DNA from: Exiguobacterium sibiricum 7-3
Lineage (GTDB): Bacteria; Bacillota; Bacilli; Exiguobacteriales; Exiguobacteriaceae
NCBI RefSeq assembly: GCF_000620865.1
Contig: NZ_KK211190.1
Location: forward strand, 1,377,971 to 1,441,970
Direction of reading: 5' to 3'
DNA length: 64,000 bases
How positions within the stretch are numbered: position 1 is the first letter of the stretch; each line of letters opens with the position of its first letter. Shown here in pieces: positions 35,835-44,198 of this stretch. The notes under the pieces are model-generated. The model was not told where the DNA came from, did not search any database, and saw only the letters and a list, made by a program, of their open reading frames with translations. The position numbers and the translations under genes were made by a program.

Positions 35835-36190
35835 CTGCAAATGATTTTTCAGAAGCTAAAATACAAGCCTTCAAAAAACAAGAAGAAATTCTTGAAGGCA
35901 GTAATGAACGATTGATAAAAGGCCTTGAAGGATTAAATGAAGTAGAGATGAAACGGTTGATTAATCCGAGCGCAAAAAGATGACTCATTGGCAAAAGAAG
36001 CAGTTACATCATCTGCCTTAAGTAATAATCATATTCACGATTTAATTGATTTGGCCAATGAATATGAAAATCTAAAAAATACAACCTTGCAATCAAAAAA
36101 TATGGAGTGGTTGTATACTATGAAATGGCAATGAAAATTTCACCTAACCCTGCAGACAAAATGCGGAAGGATTCATTAAGAGCTATTTAA
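35801..36190 (+). pseudogene. terminase small subunit (TerS, P27-like), frameshifted
   Basis: ATG 35801 has GGAGGAAAATAC upstream. The first frame reads MGATTKSAKHLTANDFSEAK to residue 60. A second gives DDSLAKEAVTSSALSNNHIH and DLANEYENLKN, and a third GVVVYYEMAMKISPNPADKM. The start and the late NP..K pattern fit P27-type small terminase. It directly follows the HNH gene and precedes TerL, the normal phage order. Confidence 0.65.
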
Positions 36191-37560
36191 CGCAGCTTAT
36201 GGGATTAATAAATATCATAAAGAACAATGGGAAGGTTATTTCGCTACTGGACGAATGAAACAAATTGTGAAAAGTGAACAGTCGCTAAACTCGAGGATTT
36301 CATCGAGCATTGATTACAATGACTTGTTAAATAGTGAATCATTTAAATTTGCATACGATGTGATAAACGATGAAAGCCAGGCGTATTGGGTAAGTCTACA
36401 GGTGAAGAAATTTATTGAAGATTTTACCGTCAATCATTTCAAAGATGATTTCGATTATTACTTTAATGCAGATGTACTCCGAGTTATTGAAGTATTTCTG
36501 CGCTTGCTCAATCTTGCCACTGCCAAAGACGTAACATTAATTGGTGATCCCATTATTAATCATGCTAAACCGTTTCAATTCTTCATGTTAATGAACGTAT
36601 TTGCTTGCGAGAAAAAGAAGAATTTTCGGAAAATCGTTATCAAAAGTTTGTATTGTTTATTCCACGAAAAAACGGCGAAATTTGGTTGATAGCAATTGTT
36701 AAGATGCTTGGGTTGATTTTGCTTACGAACGAAAGTGAATTATACTCAGCCAGTAACAATCGAGAGCAGTCCATGAAAATCCGCAAAGAATTTGAAAATA
36801 TTAGTGGAGTTTCAGTTGCAATCAGTCAGTATTTCAAAATTAATCGTGATGTTATTCGAGCTTTTCATTCAAACAGTTAATTTAAAGTGCTCGCTGGAAA
36901 ACCGAAAGACGGCTCTTTGCCTTCGATAGCAGCCATTGATGAAAATAGAGATTCAGAACCAAATAATATTAATGCCAGCTCACTAGGAAAAGGAATGTCT
37001 GGCTCATTTAAATTACTGTTTTATGTTTCTACTGCATATGCTAAATATCCGAGTGGAATGTCTGTCGAAGTCGAAACAGCGAAAAGCTCTTTGGACTTAG
37101 ACAGCGATTACTTAAATTAGAAATTATTTGCTATGTTATCTGCTCGAGAACCAACACTTGAATGTACAAGCATTGGAGCACTAAAGGCTACCAATCCACT
37201 GATATGGGAAGTTGACCGAGAAGCGCTTATTGCTGACCAAAAAAGTGCCGTCATGCAAGAACATAAACAAAATGAATTTAAAACTAAACGTTTAAATATT
37301 TTCTAACAACAAATGCAGGGCATACGATTGAGCCAATTGAAAATGTGAAAGCATGCTATACGCCCTCGTCGGAATTTAAATTGGGAAGGAAGTCAATGTA
37401 TTTTGGGGCTAGATTTATTAGTAGGAGACGATAATTCAGCTATTAATATGGTGTTTAATTATTGCGCCAAGTTGTTATGCAGAAGCGGTTATTTTTCGAT
37501 AACTCGATGATGATACACGAATGGGGAGCGGTGCAGATGAAACAAACGGATAATTTATAA
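36190..37560 (+). pseudogene. terminase large subunit (TerL), multiply broken
   Basis: Fragments in changing frames align in order with a TerL protein: NAAYGINKYHKEQWEGYFAT, YYFNADVLRVIEVFLRLLN, KFVLFIPRKNGEIWL (the degraded Walker A region RKNGK[ST]), SELYSASNNREQSMKI, LAGKPKDGSLPSIAAIDE (Walker B region), YPSGMSVEVETAKSSLD, NPLIWEVDREALIADQKSAV and GLDLLVGDDNSAINMV of the nuclease. Stops and frameshifts occur between nearly all of them. Non-functional. Confidence 0.75.
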
Positions 37561-37811
37561 TTTGTAGAAAAAGTATCCTTGTATAATAAAAAAACATATT
37601 TATACTCGTTGATTAATGCTTTTGCTATATGTAACGATTATTATGAAGTTGCTCAACCTGAATATGAAGAAGAATTGATTTTCGAAATTTAAGCATATAA
37701 ATTAAGCAGACGGGGAATAAATAAAATAGGAAATTTCTTTGGCTACTTAGATGCTTAGTGTATAAATTTATCTTAACCTTTCATAACATTCATAAAATAA
37801 GTTAAATAAAA
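37561..37811. other. gap between TerL remnant and panA
   Basis: Contains one 43-codon fragment without start (VEKVSLYNKKTYLYSLINAF to stop near 37692), probably another decayed phage gene, and the AT-rich upstream region of panA. Nothing else is recognisable. Confidence 0.4.
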
Positions 37812-37812
37812 A

Positions 37813-37847
37813 TTCACAAATAAGAACATATGTATTACAATATGTAT
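37813..37847 (+). promoter_or_regulatory. panA promoter with direct repeats
   Basis: TTCACA (37813-37818), a 17-base spacer and TACAAT (37836-37841). Two direct repeats ATATGTAT (37828-37835 and 37840-37847) flank and overlap the -10 box, a likely operator for autorepression. Confidence 0.6.
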
Positions 37848-37865
37848 AGATAGGAGGAGATATTT

Positions 37866-38333
37866 ATGGCGAGAGTCAAAGATGTAGCGAGATACTTTAT
37901 CGACTTAAGTGTTGAAAGTACTCCTTATGCTATTACTCCTTTGAAGTTACAAAAGTTGCTTTATTATGCTCAAGGATTTCATTTAATAAATACAGGTGAA
38001 CGACTTTTTAGAGCGGAATTAGAAGCTTGGGCTCATGGACCTGTTGTTCGAGAAATCTATTTTGAGTATAAAGAATTTGGTTATCATACGATAACTTCTA
38101 AACCATTTATTAATAAAGATTTGTTTTTAGAAACCCCTTTATTGACAGATGGAGAAATGGCTACAATTGAAGAGGTGTGGGAACATTTCGGAGATTTGGA
38201 TGGGAAAACTCTTGAGGAATTAACACATCAAGAAGACCCATGGTTAAATACTGAGATAAATGATGAAATTGAAATCAAGTTGATTCGAGAGTATTTTAAA
38301 GAACAGTATCAAGAAAATCAATATCAGCATTAA
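37866..38333 (+). CDS. Panacea (DUF4065/SocA-like) antitoxin-domain protein
   Basis: A 155-residue protein built almost entirely of the Panacea domain: PLKLQKLLYYAQGFHLINTG, ELEAWAHGPVVREIYFEYKEFG, and the acidic C-terminal half with TLEELTHQEDPWLNT. In characterised systems this domain is the antitoxin part that neutralises many unrelated toxins, among them membrane-active ones, and is encoded beside its toxin. ATG 37866 follows AGGAGGAGATATTT. The gene downstream on the same strand is a membrane protein and the candidate toxin. Its stop codon lies at the base of a hairpin. Confidence 0.85.
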   Translation: MARVKDVARYFIDLSVESTPYAITPLKLQKLLYYAQGFHLINTGERLFRAELEAWAHGPVVREIYFEYKEFGYHTITSKPFINKDLFLETPLLTDGEMATIEEVWEHFGDLDGKTLEELTHQEDPWLNTEINDEIEIKLIREYFKEQYQENQYQH

Positions 38334-38365
38334 ATAAAGGAGGCAAATTATTGCCTCTTTTATTT
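38332..38365 (+). terminator. intra-operon hairpin / attenuator
   Basis: AAATAAAGGAGGCAA pairs with TTGCCTCTTTTATTT (15 pairs, one G-T) across a four-base loop. It lacks a long T run after the stem, so it may only reduce read-through into the membrane-protein gene. Confidence 0.6.
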
Positions 38366-38409
38366 GCTTAAATTTAAATTCCAAATTTTCCACATAAAGG
38401 AGAACTATA

Positions 38410-40224
38410 GTGATTGAAGATGAAAGATATAAACAAACTCGCAACGCTTATTGGAAACATAAAATAATTCAAAAGTTTATACAAAACAATATTTTAATAA
38501 CATTTACAGTGGTTATCTTAGCTGTGTTATGGATTTATAAAATTGTGCCTAATCTTAATTGCGACTTATCATTGTTTGCGAATTTTTTTGGAATTCATCA
38601 TTTAAACGATGATTTAATAATTAAAACAATTACCTACCTAACTGGCTCTTTTACAATATTAATTTCACTTCTTTCTGCTATATATGTTTTTACATACCGA
38701 GAGCAAAAAACTATATCTCCTTCAGGTTCAACGGACATATATAAAAACACTCTTGTGGCGAGAGTAATATCATTAATTATTTTAAATTTAACTTTTACTT
38801 GGCTAATAACCAATGAGTACAACAAGTTGTTAAGTGCACCAAAGTATTTTGTTTCTTTGCGAGTTTCAGAGCAATTAATATTAAAGTTATTAATAATAGG
38901 TGTGTCCATAATAGTATTAATATGGCAAATTTTAATATTGGTAAAACACTTATTCCGTACCATGCAAGTAGATAAAATGTTATCTGATTCAGTAGAACAG
39001 ACTTTTGAAATTTTAAAATCAATATATTATTTTTATAGAACAGATAAGTATGCAGATTTGTTAGATGACAATTATAAAAAATTTCATTTTAGTTTGGAAA
39101 GCGTATTTCAAAATTTGAAATTTGCTGCAGACCACAACATGAATAAAGAATTTGAAGAAAATATTGAAGAGTTTAAAAATATATTTGATTTTTTAAATAG
39201 CCAAGTCTCTAGGGAAAAAGAAGCAATTCATGTGTCAACATATTTACTAAATCATGATGAAGTGAAATTTTCTCAAGCGTACCAATCAGCGATAAGAAGT
39301 AATTTGTCGTTGATAGCAAACTTACTCAAAAATCAGCACTACAACAAAGCCAAAACTTTAGTTTCGCTTTATACTAAATTGTACAATGAAAACGATGTTG
39401 AATTGGTAAAAATATACCAAAAGAGTTTGGTGGAACTTTTAGATGTAATTGATGTTAATGATGAACGACAAATATCTATATATGTTGAATGTTTGAAAGC
39501 TTTACCTGAAAACAAAACACATGTAGCATTTAACTTTTTACTTATGAAATTGGTCAACAAAAACCAATTGAAAAATCTTACGAATGTTGTTTATATTTTT
39601 AAAAACAATATTCAAAATGAAAAACTATATAGAATATCCATCGTAATAATAATAATTCAAAATTTACTAAAAAGTATTGAGATTTCAAATCCAGCCATTA
39701 CAGGCTTTCTTGTGAAATTTTTATTTACAAATTTTACAGGGAAGGAAGTAAGCAGGGGATTGAGAAGTTTGAAAAGAAATCCGAAATCATTTACGAGCGT
39801 CTTGGAAGACAAGGAAGTAATTGAAGGAATTTACGAAAACGAAGCATATGCGATAGTGTCAAACGGAGAAACCTTTACCTATTGCTATCAAAAAGCATTG
39901 ATTCTGCTTTATGCTCAACGCTTATTCACTATACAAAATAAATTATGGTATGTGGATGGAAAAGAAACAGGAACTGAAATTAATTTGAGAAAAGAATTTG
40001 ATGACTGCAAATATTCAGAATACATCTTATCGAAAGTTAAAGTTGACTCTAACAAATATGGCTTGCTTTTCTTTGAAGATGAAACAGTCATGAGAAGTGT
40101 CTATAAGGAACTAGGTCTTAAATATCCTGAACCGAAAAAACCTGAAAATAATATATCAGATACTGCTCAGTTATTAGTAAGGAAGTTATTTAAGTTGGAC
40201 GCAAACTCTACAGAAGTAAAATGA
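38410..40224 (+). CDS. membrane protein with large cytoplasmic domain, candidate PanA-paired toxin
   Basis: A 604-residue protein not recognised as a known family. Four hydrophobic helices lie in the first 180 residues (about 22-42, 75-98, 118-137, 152-180). About 420 mainly helical, charged residues follow, with no enzyme motif that I can see. GTG 38410 has AAAGGAG seven bases upstream. It follows the Panacea gene after 76 bases, separated by the hairpin, so antitoxin would be made in excess. By analogy it could be a membrane-acting toxin or effector. The frame is fully open in a region where most phage genes are broken, which suggests that it is maintained. Confidence 0.65.
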   Translation: MIEDERYKQTRNAYWKHKIIQKFIQNNILITFTVVILAVLWIYKIVPNLNCDLSLFANFFGIHHLNDDLIIKTITYLTGSFTILISLLSAIYVFTYREQKTISPSGSTDIYKNTLVARVISLIILNLTFTWLITNEYNKLLSAPKYFVSLRVSEQLILKLLIIGVSIIVLIWQILILVKHLFRTMQVDKMLSDSVEQTFEILKSIYYFYRTDKYADLLDDNYKKFHFSLESVFQNLKFAADHNMNKEFEENIEEFKNIFDFLNSQVSREKEAIHVSTYLLNHDEVKFSQAYQSAIRSNLSLIANLLKNQHYNKAKTLVSLYTKLYNENDVELVKIYQKSLVELLDVIDVNDERQISIYVECLKALPENKTHVAFNFLLMKLVNKNQLKNLTNVVYIFKNNIQNEKLYRISIVIIIIQNLLKSIEISNPAITGFLVKFLFTNFTGKEVSRGLRSLKRNPKSFTSVLEDKEVIEGIYENEAYAIVSNGETFTYCYQKALILLYAQRLFTIQNKLWYVDGKETGTEINLRKEFDDCKYSEYILSKVKVDSNKYGLLFFEDETVMRSVYKELGLKYPEPKKPENNISDTAQLLVRKLFKLDANSTEVK

Positions 40225-40248
40225 CGATTTTACTAAATAACATTTAAG

Positions 40249-40278
40249 AATCCTCACTTTAAATAGTGGGGATTTTTT
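40249..40278 (+). terminator. terminator after the panA unit
   Basis: AATCCTCACT pairs with AGTGGGGATT (one G-T) and six T follow. Confidence 0.85.
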
Positions 40279-40302
40279 ATTGGGAAAATAAACTTTGTAA
40301 AG

Positions 40303-40333
40303 TTCCTTACAAGTGTAAGGAAATCAATATAAT
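40303..40333 (+). promoter_or_regulatory. phage-type promoter with inverted repeat
   Basis: The inverted repeat TTCCTTACA-AG-TGTAAGGAA (40303-40322) overlaps CCTTAC (40305-40310), 17 bases before TATAAT (40328-40333). The same CCTTAC-17-TATAAT pair occurs at 42208-42236. Confidence 0.5.
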
Positions 40334-40362
40334 ACTAATACAACAAAAACGGAGGAACTATA

Positions 40363-41384
40363 ATGACAGAAATACATTTTCAAGACTTAAAATCCGAGGG
40401 CATTTTATCAGCGCATATTTCAGGCATTCAGCATTCCATTAATAAAGTTGAAAGTGCTTTGAATTTGAAAAGCCGCTGAAGTGACTGGTCACAAGCTAGT
40501 TCCGGTGGCAGACCAAGAAGACCCAACATTGCATCATAATATTTACGAAGGAACTTCACGTAACTGGCTTATAAATCCAGCTCCTGTGATTAAGTGTAAT
40601 GGTTCAGTAGTTCCAGCTGAAGGATATGACATTCAACCAGCTTATGGAGTTGTCATATTCAAAGGACAGCAAGGTGCAGGATACATAATCATAGCAGATT
40701 TCACGCACGTTATTGGTGAATCACAGACAATTGACGAGCTAAGCAATCGTTTTAATAAATTCACTACGTTTGCTACATTTCAAGCGCCCGGCACATATGC
40801 TACAAACAGTCCGATGGGGGATCCTCAATTGTTAATGAAATCTGTAAATGCTGGAGTTAAGAATATGGATTTATTCCCCTTTATTGTCACACAGACAACA
40901 AATTATGACCGAATTGGAATTCCATACGCCAGTACCGGTGGAGGAAATAATACTCGAATGGGATTTTATAACTCAAATGTTAACGATTTTCTATATCAAC
41001 TTTTAGCAGAAGCACAACCTGTAGCAAATCCATCTACTGAGCCTGTAGCTGGTCAATTTACATTCATTTCAGTAGCAATTCCTGAAATTACATTACAACC
41101 TGGCGTATGTTGATTGGTTCGGTATGCAGATGCAACTATCAATTATTATGGCATTGATGTTTTACAAGCGTATGGACTTGGAAACGCTTTTGGAGATTTT
41201 TCTAACGCTTCTCAATTTGGTGGAGCACGGGCATATGGATTTTATGGTTATCGAGTAACGGCAACTTACACAGACGGCTTACCAACTTTGGCGCCAGTCT
41301 TGGGTCTTGGGGAACACTGCAGACAATTTGAGATACTTTAAACGTAACGGAATTGCTAATCCTTGGATTAGACGAAAAGCATAA
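40363..41384 (+). pseudogene. phage structural (tail/baseplate-type) gene, broken three times
   Basis: ATG 40363 has GGAGGAACTATA upstream. The frame MTEIHFQDLKSEGILSAHIS to NLKSR stops early; removing one A from the AAAA run near 40468 joins it to AAEVTGHKLVPVADQEDP and a long glycine- and asparagine-rich part. An in-frame TGA at 41111-41113 follows PGVC. A last frameshift near 41310 leads to GNTADNLRYFKRNGIANPW and the stop at 41384. The style is that of a phage tail, fibre or baseplate protein; the exact part is not identified. Confidence 0.6.
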
Positions 41385-41542
41385 GTAAAACGCTCGTATC
41401 AAAATGTGAGAGTCTTTTTTTATAGCAAATTTTATTTTTTGTTTTTTCCGAAAGCTATTGAGCTGTTCTATTATCTTCGGTAATGTTCTGGTAAAATATA
41501 AACAAAAAATAAATCAACAATAATTATGGTGGGAGGATTATG

Positions 41543-42124
41543 ATGAACAGATATTATACTGATGAGGACAAAGGAATAACAGCCAAAAGAGGAAATGGAA
41601 GAAGCATGCCGCCTGCTTATATTTTTGTAGAGCATGAAGACGGTTCAATTCATCTTCAAGATGGTCACACATTATTAATGACTAAAGAAGACATGCTTGA
41701 TATAGTTTATGGAATGATGAAATTTATCGAAAATGATATCACTGACAGCGAAATAAAAAAACATAACAGTGAAACATTGGACGAAGAAATGCTCAGGGCG
41801 TATGGACCCGATTGGAAAGAGGAACAGCCAAAATCAGCAAAATCAGCTGAACCACAACTAATGAAAAAGAGTGAAGGATGGGTTTACTTCTTAAAAGCCG
41901 ATAACGGTTTAACTAAAATCGGTAGAACTAAAGATTTGAAAAAGCGTATGTACCATTTCACCGTTAAATTGCCATATGAGCTAGAATTAATTCATGCTAT
42001 TAAATCGAATTATACTGTTGAATTGGAAGAACAACTGCATGGAAAATATAATCATTTAAGAGTTCGCGGCGAATGGTTTAATTTGAACGATGAAATTATT
42101 GAAGAAATTTGTATTGGATACTAG
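41543..42124 (+). CDS. Mug113/T5orf172-domain (GIY-YIG-like) protein
   Basis: A 193-residue protein. The C-terminal half GWVYFLKADNGLTKIGRTKD with LKKRMYHFT, and HGKYNHLRVRGEWFNL at the end, is the Mug113/T5orf172 domain, a branch of the GIY-YIG nuclease superfamily (VYF and KIGRT take the GIY and YIG places). The N-terminal 110 residues are acidic and unassigned. GGGAGG lies six bases before ATG 41543 and three before ATG 41540, so 41543 is preferred. Such proteins are typical phage accessory genes. The frame is intact. Confidence 0.75.
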   Translation: MNRYYTDEDKGITAKRGNGRSMPPAYIFVEHEDGSIHLQDGHTLLMTKEDMLDIVYGMMKFIENDITDSEIKKHNSETLDEEMLRAYGPDWKEEQPKSAKSAEPQLMKKSEGWVYFLKADNGLTKIGRTKDLKKRMYHFTVKLPYELELIHAIKSNYTVELEEQLHGKYNHLRVRGEWFNLNDEIIEEICIGY

Positions 42125-42152
42125 TGGCTCGCAGAAATGCGGGCGTTTTTAT
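42125..42152 (+). terminator. short terminator
   Basis: A CGCA-GAAA-TGCG hairpin, extended by GCTCGC/GCGGGC wobble pairing, followed by TTTTT. Confidence 0.6.
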
Positions 42153-42207
42153 TTTTCTTCTATATAAACATTGAATATTAATAATCAAAAAATAATTTTT
42201 TTAAATG

Positions 42208-42236
42208 CCTTACAAATTTTTTGACGTCAATATAAT
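42208..42236 (+). promoter_or_regulatory. phage-type promoter of the 31-residue gene
   Basis: CCTTAC, 17 bases, TATAAT; shares both boxes, the AA after CCTTAC and the CAA before TATAAT with the promoter at 40305-40333. Confidence 0.5.
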
Positions 42237-42270
42237 GTCTGTAAATGGAGAAACAGGAGTTGCATTGACA

Positions 42271-42366
42271 ATGAAAAAGGCGACAAAAGTCATTGAAGTC
42301 AACAAGCCTTCAATAGACGCATTGGAACGTTATAAAGAAGTTTTAATCAAAGCGGCTCAAAAATGA
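42271..42366 (+). CDS. 31-residue phage-type small protein
   Basis: MKKATKVIEVNKPSIDALER plus YKEVLIKAAQK. AGGAG lies 11 bases before ATG 42271 and five before an in-frame TTG at 42265, which may be the true start. Basic helix-forming peptide, function unknown. Its stop lies in the following terminator. Confidence 0.55.
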   Translation: MKKATKVIEVNKPSIDALERYKEVLIKAAQK

Positions 42367-42378
42367 GTCGTTTTTTTA
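42353..42378 (+). terminator. terminator near the right prophage end
   Basis: CGGCTCA pairs with TGAGTCG (one G-T) and seven T follow. Confidence 0.8.
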
Positions 42379-42939
42379 TTTGGCATAAGTGGTCGTCCCT
42401 AGTTTCGCACCTAACATGTCGGATCCGCCGTACTGTCCGCCTTCGACGAAACAGGTCAAAGCAAAACAGCCGCCCGGCCGCAGGGCATCCGAAACGACGC
42501 GGATATAGTCGTGTCTGCGGTGCGGGGCGATATGGTGGAAACAACCGGAATCATAAACAAAATCATAGGCGCCCTGTTCGAACGGCAATTCAAAAAGGTT
42601 TCCTTGGCGGAACGAAATGTCGAGTTGCCGCTCCCGTGCACGTTCATTGGCCCAGTCGACCGAAGTCTGTGCAAGATCGATTGCGTCGACCTGACTACCG
42701 TGTTCCGCGAGATACAAGGCATTTCGTCCGGGACCGCTTCCCAGTTCGAGCACCCGGTTCACCGGAATCTCAAGTTGTTCGACGTAGCGGACCAGATTCT
42801 CGTCCGGTTTGTCGACGAAAAAGGGGATCCGTTTCGTCCGGTCGGCATAAAAGCCTTCCCAAAAGGCGGTCGGTTCCCGGAGTAAAGCGTCAAGCATCTG
42901 CAAAAGATCGTCGTGTGTCCGAATCGTTTCGTTCATCAT
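42376..42939 (-). pseudogene. SAM-dependent methyltransferase, N-terminal half (split by prophage)
   Basis: The frame codes for a normal class I methyltransferase start: RVLELGSGPGRNALYLAEHG is the SAM-binding motif I, VDAIDLAQTSVDWA motif II, YDFVYDSGCFHHI and LRPGGCFALTCFVEGGQYGGSDM the later motifs. After GGSDM (base 42415) it runs into prophage DNA and ends with 12 foreign residues. The missing C-terminal third lies at 31469-31628 beyond the prophage. ATG 42939 overlaps the stop of the creatininase gene upstream. The truncated protein keeps the cofactor site but is unlikely to be folded fully. Confidence 0.85.
42391..42414. other. right attachment site (attR, phage arm)
   Basis: GGTCGTCCCT (42391-42400), AGTTTCGCAC and the core CTAA (42411-42414), directly followed by methyltransferase coding sequence. 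It is the inverse of the arm in attL at the same distance from the core. Confidence 0.75.
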
Positions 42940-43630
42940 CAGTCCTCATTTCTTCCCGGCAGGTTTCGCAGGCGGACCGCCGTCGTTAGTGTTTCTTTCA
43001 AGTGTTCCGCCCGTTTTTCAGTAAAGGTCGTCCAAAACGTCTCACCGATGGTTGCCAGTTCGTCCGGCGAATAGACACCGGGTTCAAAGCATCCCCAACA
43101 ACCGTCCGTCGTCAGTTGATCCCAAAAGACATAATCGGCGACCGGATAATGGGACAGCGGAACGTCCCCGCCCATCGGTTGCAGGTCAACGAGATCCGGA
43201 CAAAGCCACATCCCGGTTGCGACGGACAACAGACCGCCGTGCCGTTCGTTTAATCCCGCAAGTCCCGCCGCGTCCAACGCTTCCTCAAATGCCCGGTAGC
43301 GGTGCGTCGTGATGACGACGAGCTCCGGTGCAGATTGACGATGATTTCTTCGAGCATCATCGATAGCACCGTCGGGCTAACGGTGACGGTCCCGATTTGA
43401 TTGGCATGTTCTTCGGAGGTGTTAAACGGAAGCGTCGGTAAGACATAGGCGTTTAACCGTTCACCGAAAACAGCGGCCTGGCGCTCGGCAATCAATGTAT
43501 CAAGATGCATCGGCAAATACGGTCCGAACTGCTCGGTCGCTCCGACCGAGAGAATCGCGGTGACAGTCTGACTGTCCTTAATAACCTTCGTACTGTTTTT
43601 ATAACTGAGCATCAATTCATTTCCCTTCAT
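42939..43630 (-). pseudogene. creatininase-family amidohydrolase with internal deletion
   Basis: The first frame (ATG 43630) gives AILSVGATEQFGPYLPMHLD, LPTLPFNTSEEHANQIGTVT and LEEIIVNLH, the N-terminal half of a creatininase-type metal hydrolase. The second frame, overlapping at about 43325, gives APELVVITTHRYRAFEEALD, NERHGGLLSVATGMWL and the C-terminus. The conserved stretch between (GF....VNGHGGN/S, with metal ligand and catalytic residues) is absent, so a deletion of roughly 25 codons plus a frameshift has destroyed the gene. ATGA overlap with the YCII gene upstream and TGATG overlap with the methyltransferase show an old three-gene operon. Confidence 0.75.
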
Positions 43631-43980
43631 TCAAATACTTGGCGCAACTCGATTTGTCCTTCACCGTGACCTTGCGGATCCGGCATACGTCTTGCCCAGG
43701 CCACTGCTTCGTCTTTTGACGCCACCTCAATCAAAATGAATCCTGCCAAATGGTCCATTGGCGGCTCAAACGGTCCGGATGTGACGTCCGGCTCCTCGTC
43801 GGGGCGGCGAAACGAAAACCGGAGGGCTTCCCGTGTCGGATGAAGTCCTTTCGCCATGACCCGGACACCGGCTTCGACTAGGTCACGGTTAAAGGCGGCC
43901 ATCGCTTCCTGGAGTGATGGATCCGGAAAAAGGCCGGCTTCTGAACGGTCTGATGCTTTAACGAGCAATAGGAATAACAT
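43627..43980 (-). CDS. YCII/DGPF-domain protein
   Basis: A 117-residue YCII-related protein of the DGPF group: MLFLLLVKASDRSEAG, VMAKGLHPTREALRF, VTSGPFEPPMDHLAGFILIE and EAVAWARRMPDPQGHGEGQIELR are the family blocks. Function of this family is unproven; some members are fused to sigma factors. ATG 43980 follows AGGAGGTCGATCC; a TTG at 43998 lies before that site. First gene of the minus-strand operon with the creatininase and methyltransferase genes. Confidence 0.85.
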   Translation of the reverse strand: MLFLLLVKASDRSEAGLFPDPSLQEAMAAFNRDLVEAGVRVMAKGLHPTREALRFSFRRPDEEPDVTSGPFEPPMDHLAGFILIEVASKDEAVAWARRMPDPQGHGEGQIELRQVFE

Positions 43981-44198
43981 GGATCGACCTCCTTGCAAAA
44001 TGTGAACGGTGGGGATGAAAAACTTCTATTGTATTTATTTCGACCAATCGGTTACACCTCCTGCATTTTAACTAAAAAATGGATGTTAAAATTCTTTTGG
44101 TGGAAGAAGAAAGGAAAAAAGTTGCCGCGTCAGATTCCTTCGATTAGCATAAAGTCAGAAGACTGAAAATCAGGTCTCACCAGGAAAGGAGCAGGGAA

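Larger units (their letters stand above)
31629..42414. mobile_element. decayed prophage, about 10.8 kb, inserted in a methyltransferase gene
   Basis: An AT-rich block bounded by attL and attR, flanked by the two halves of one minus-strand gene. It holds the N-terminus of a large serine integrase beside attL, an IS3 remnant, broken HNH, TerS, TerL and tail-type genes and several small phage-style proteins. Open accessory genes remain at 32759, 33476, 34478, 37866, 38410 and 41543. Capsid, portal, lysis and replication modules are gone, so it cannot form particles. Codon use and composition differ clearly from the flanks. Confidence 0.85.

Noticed and set aside
42363-42989. 208-codon plus-strand frame
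   Set aside because: Arg-rich shadow frame opposite the methyltransferase and creatininase genes.
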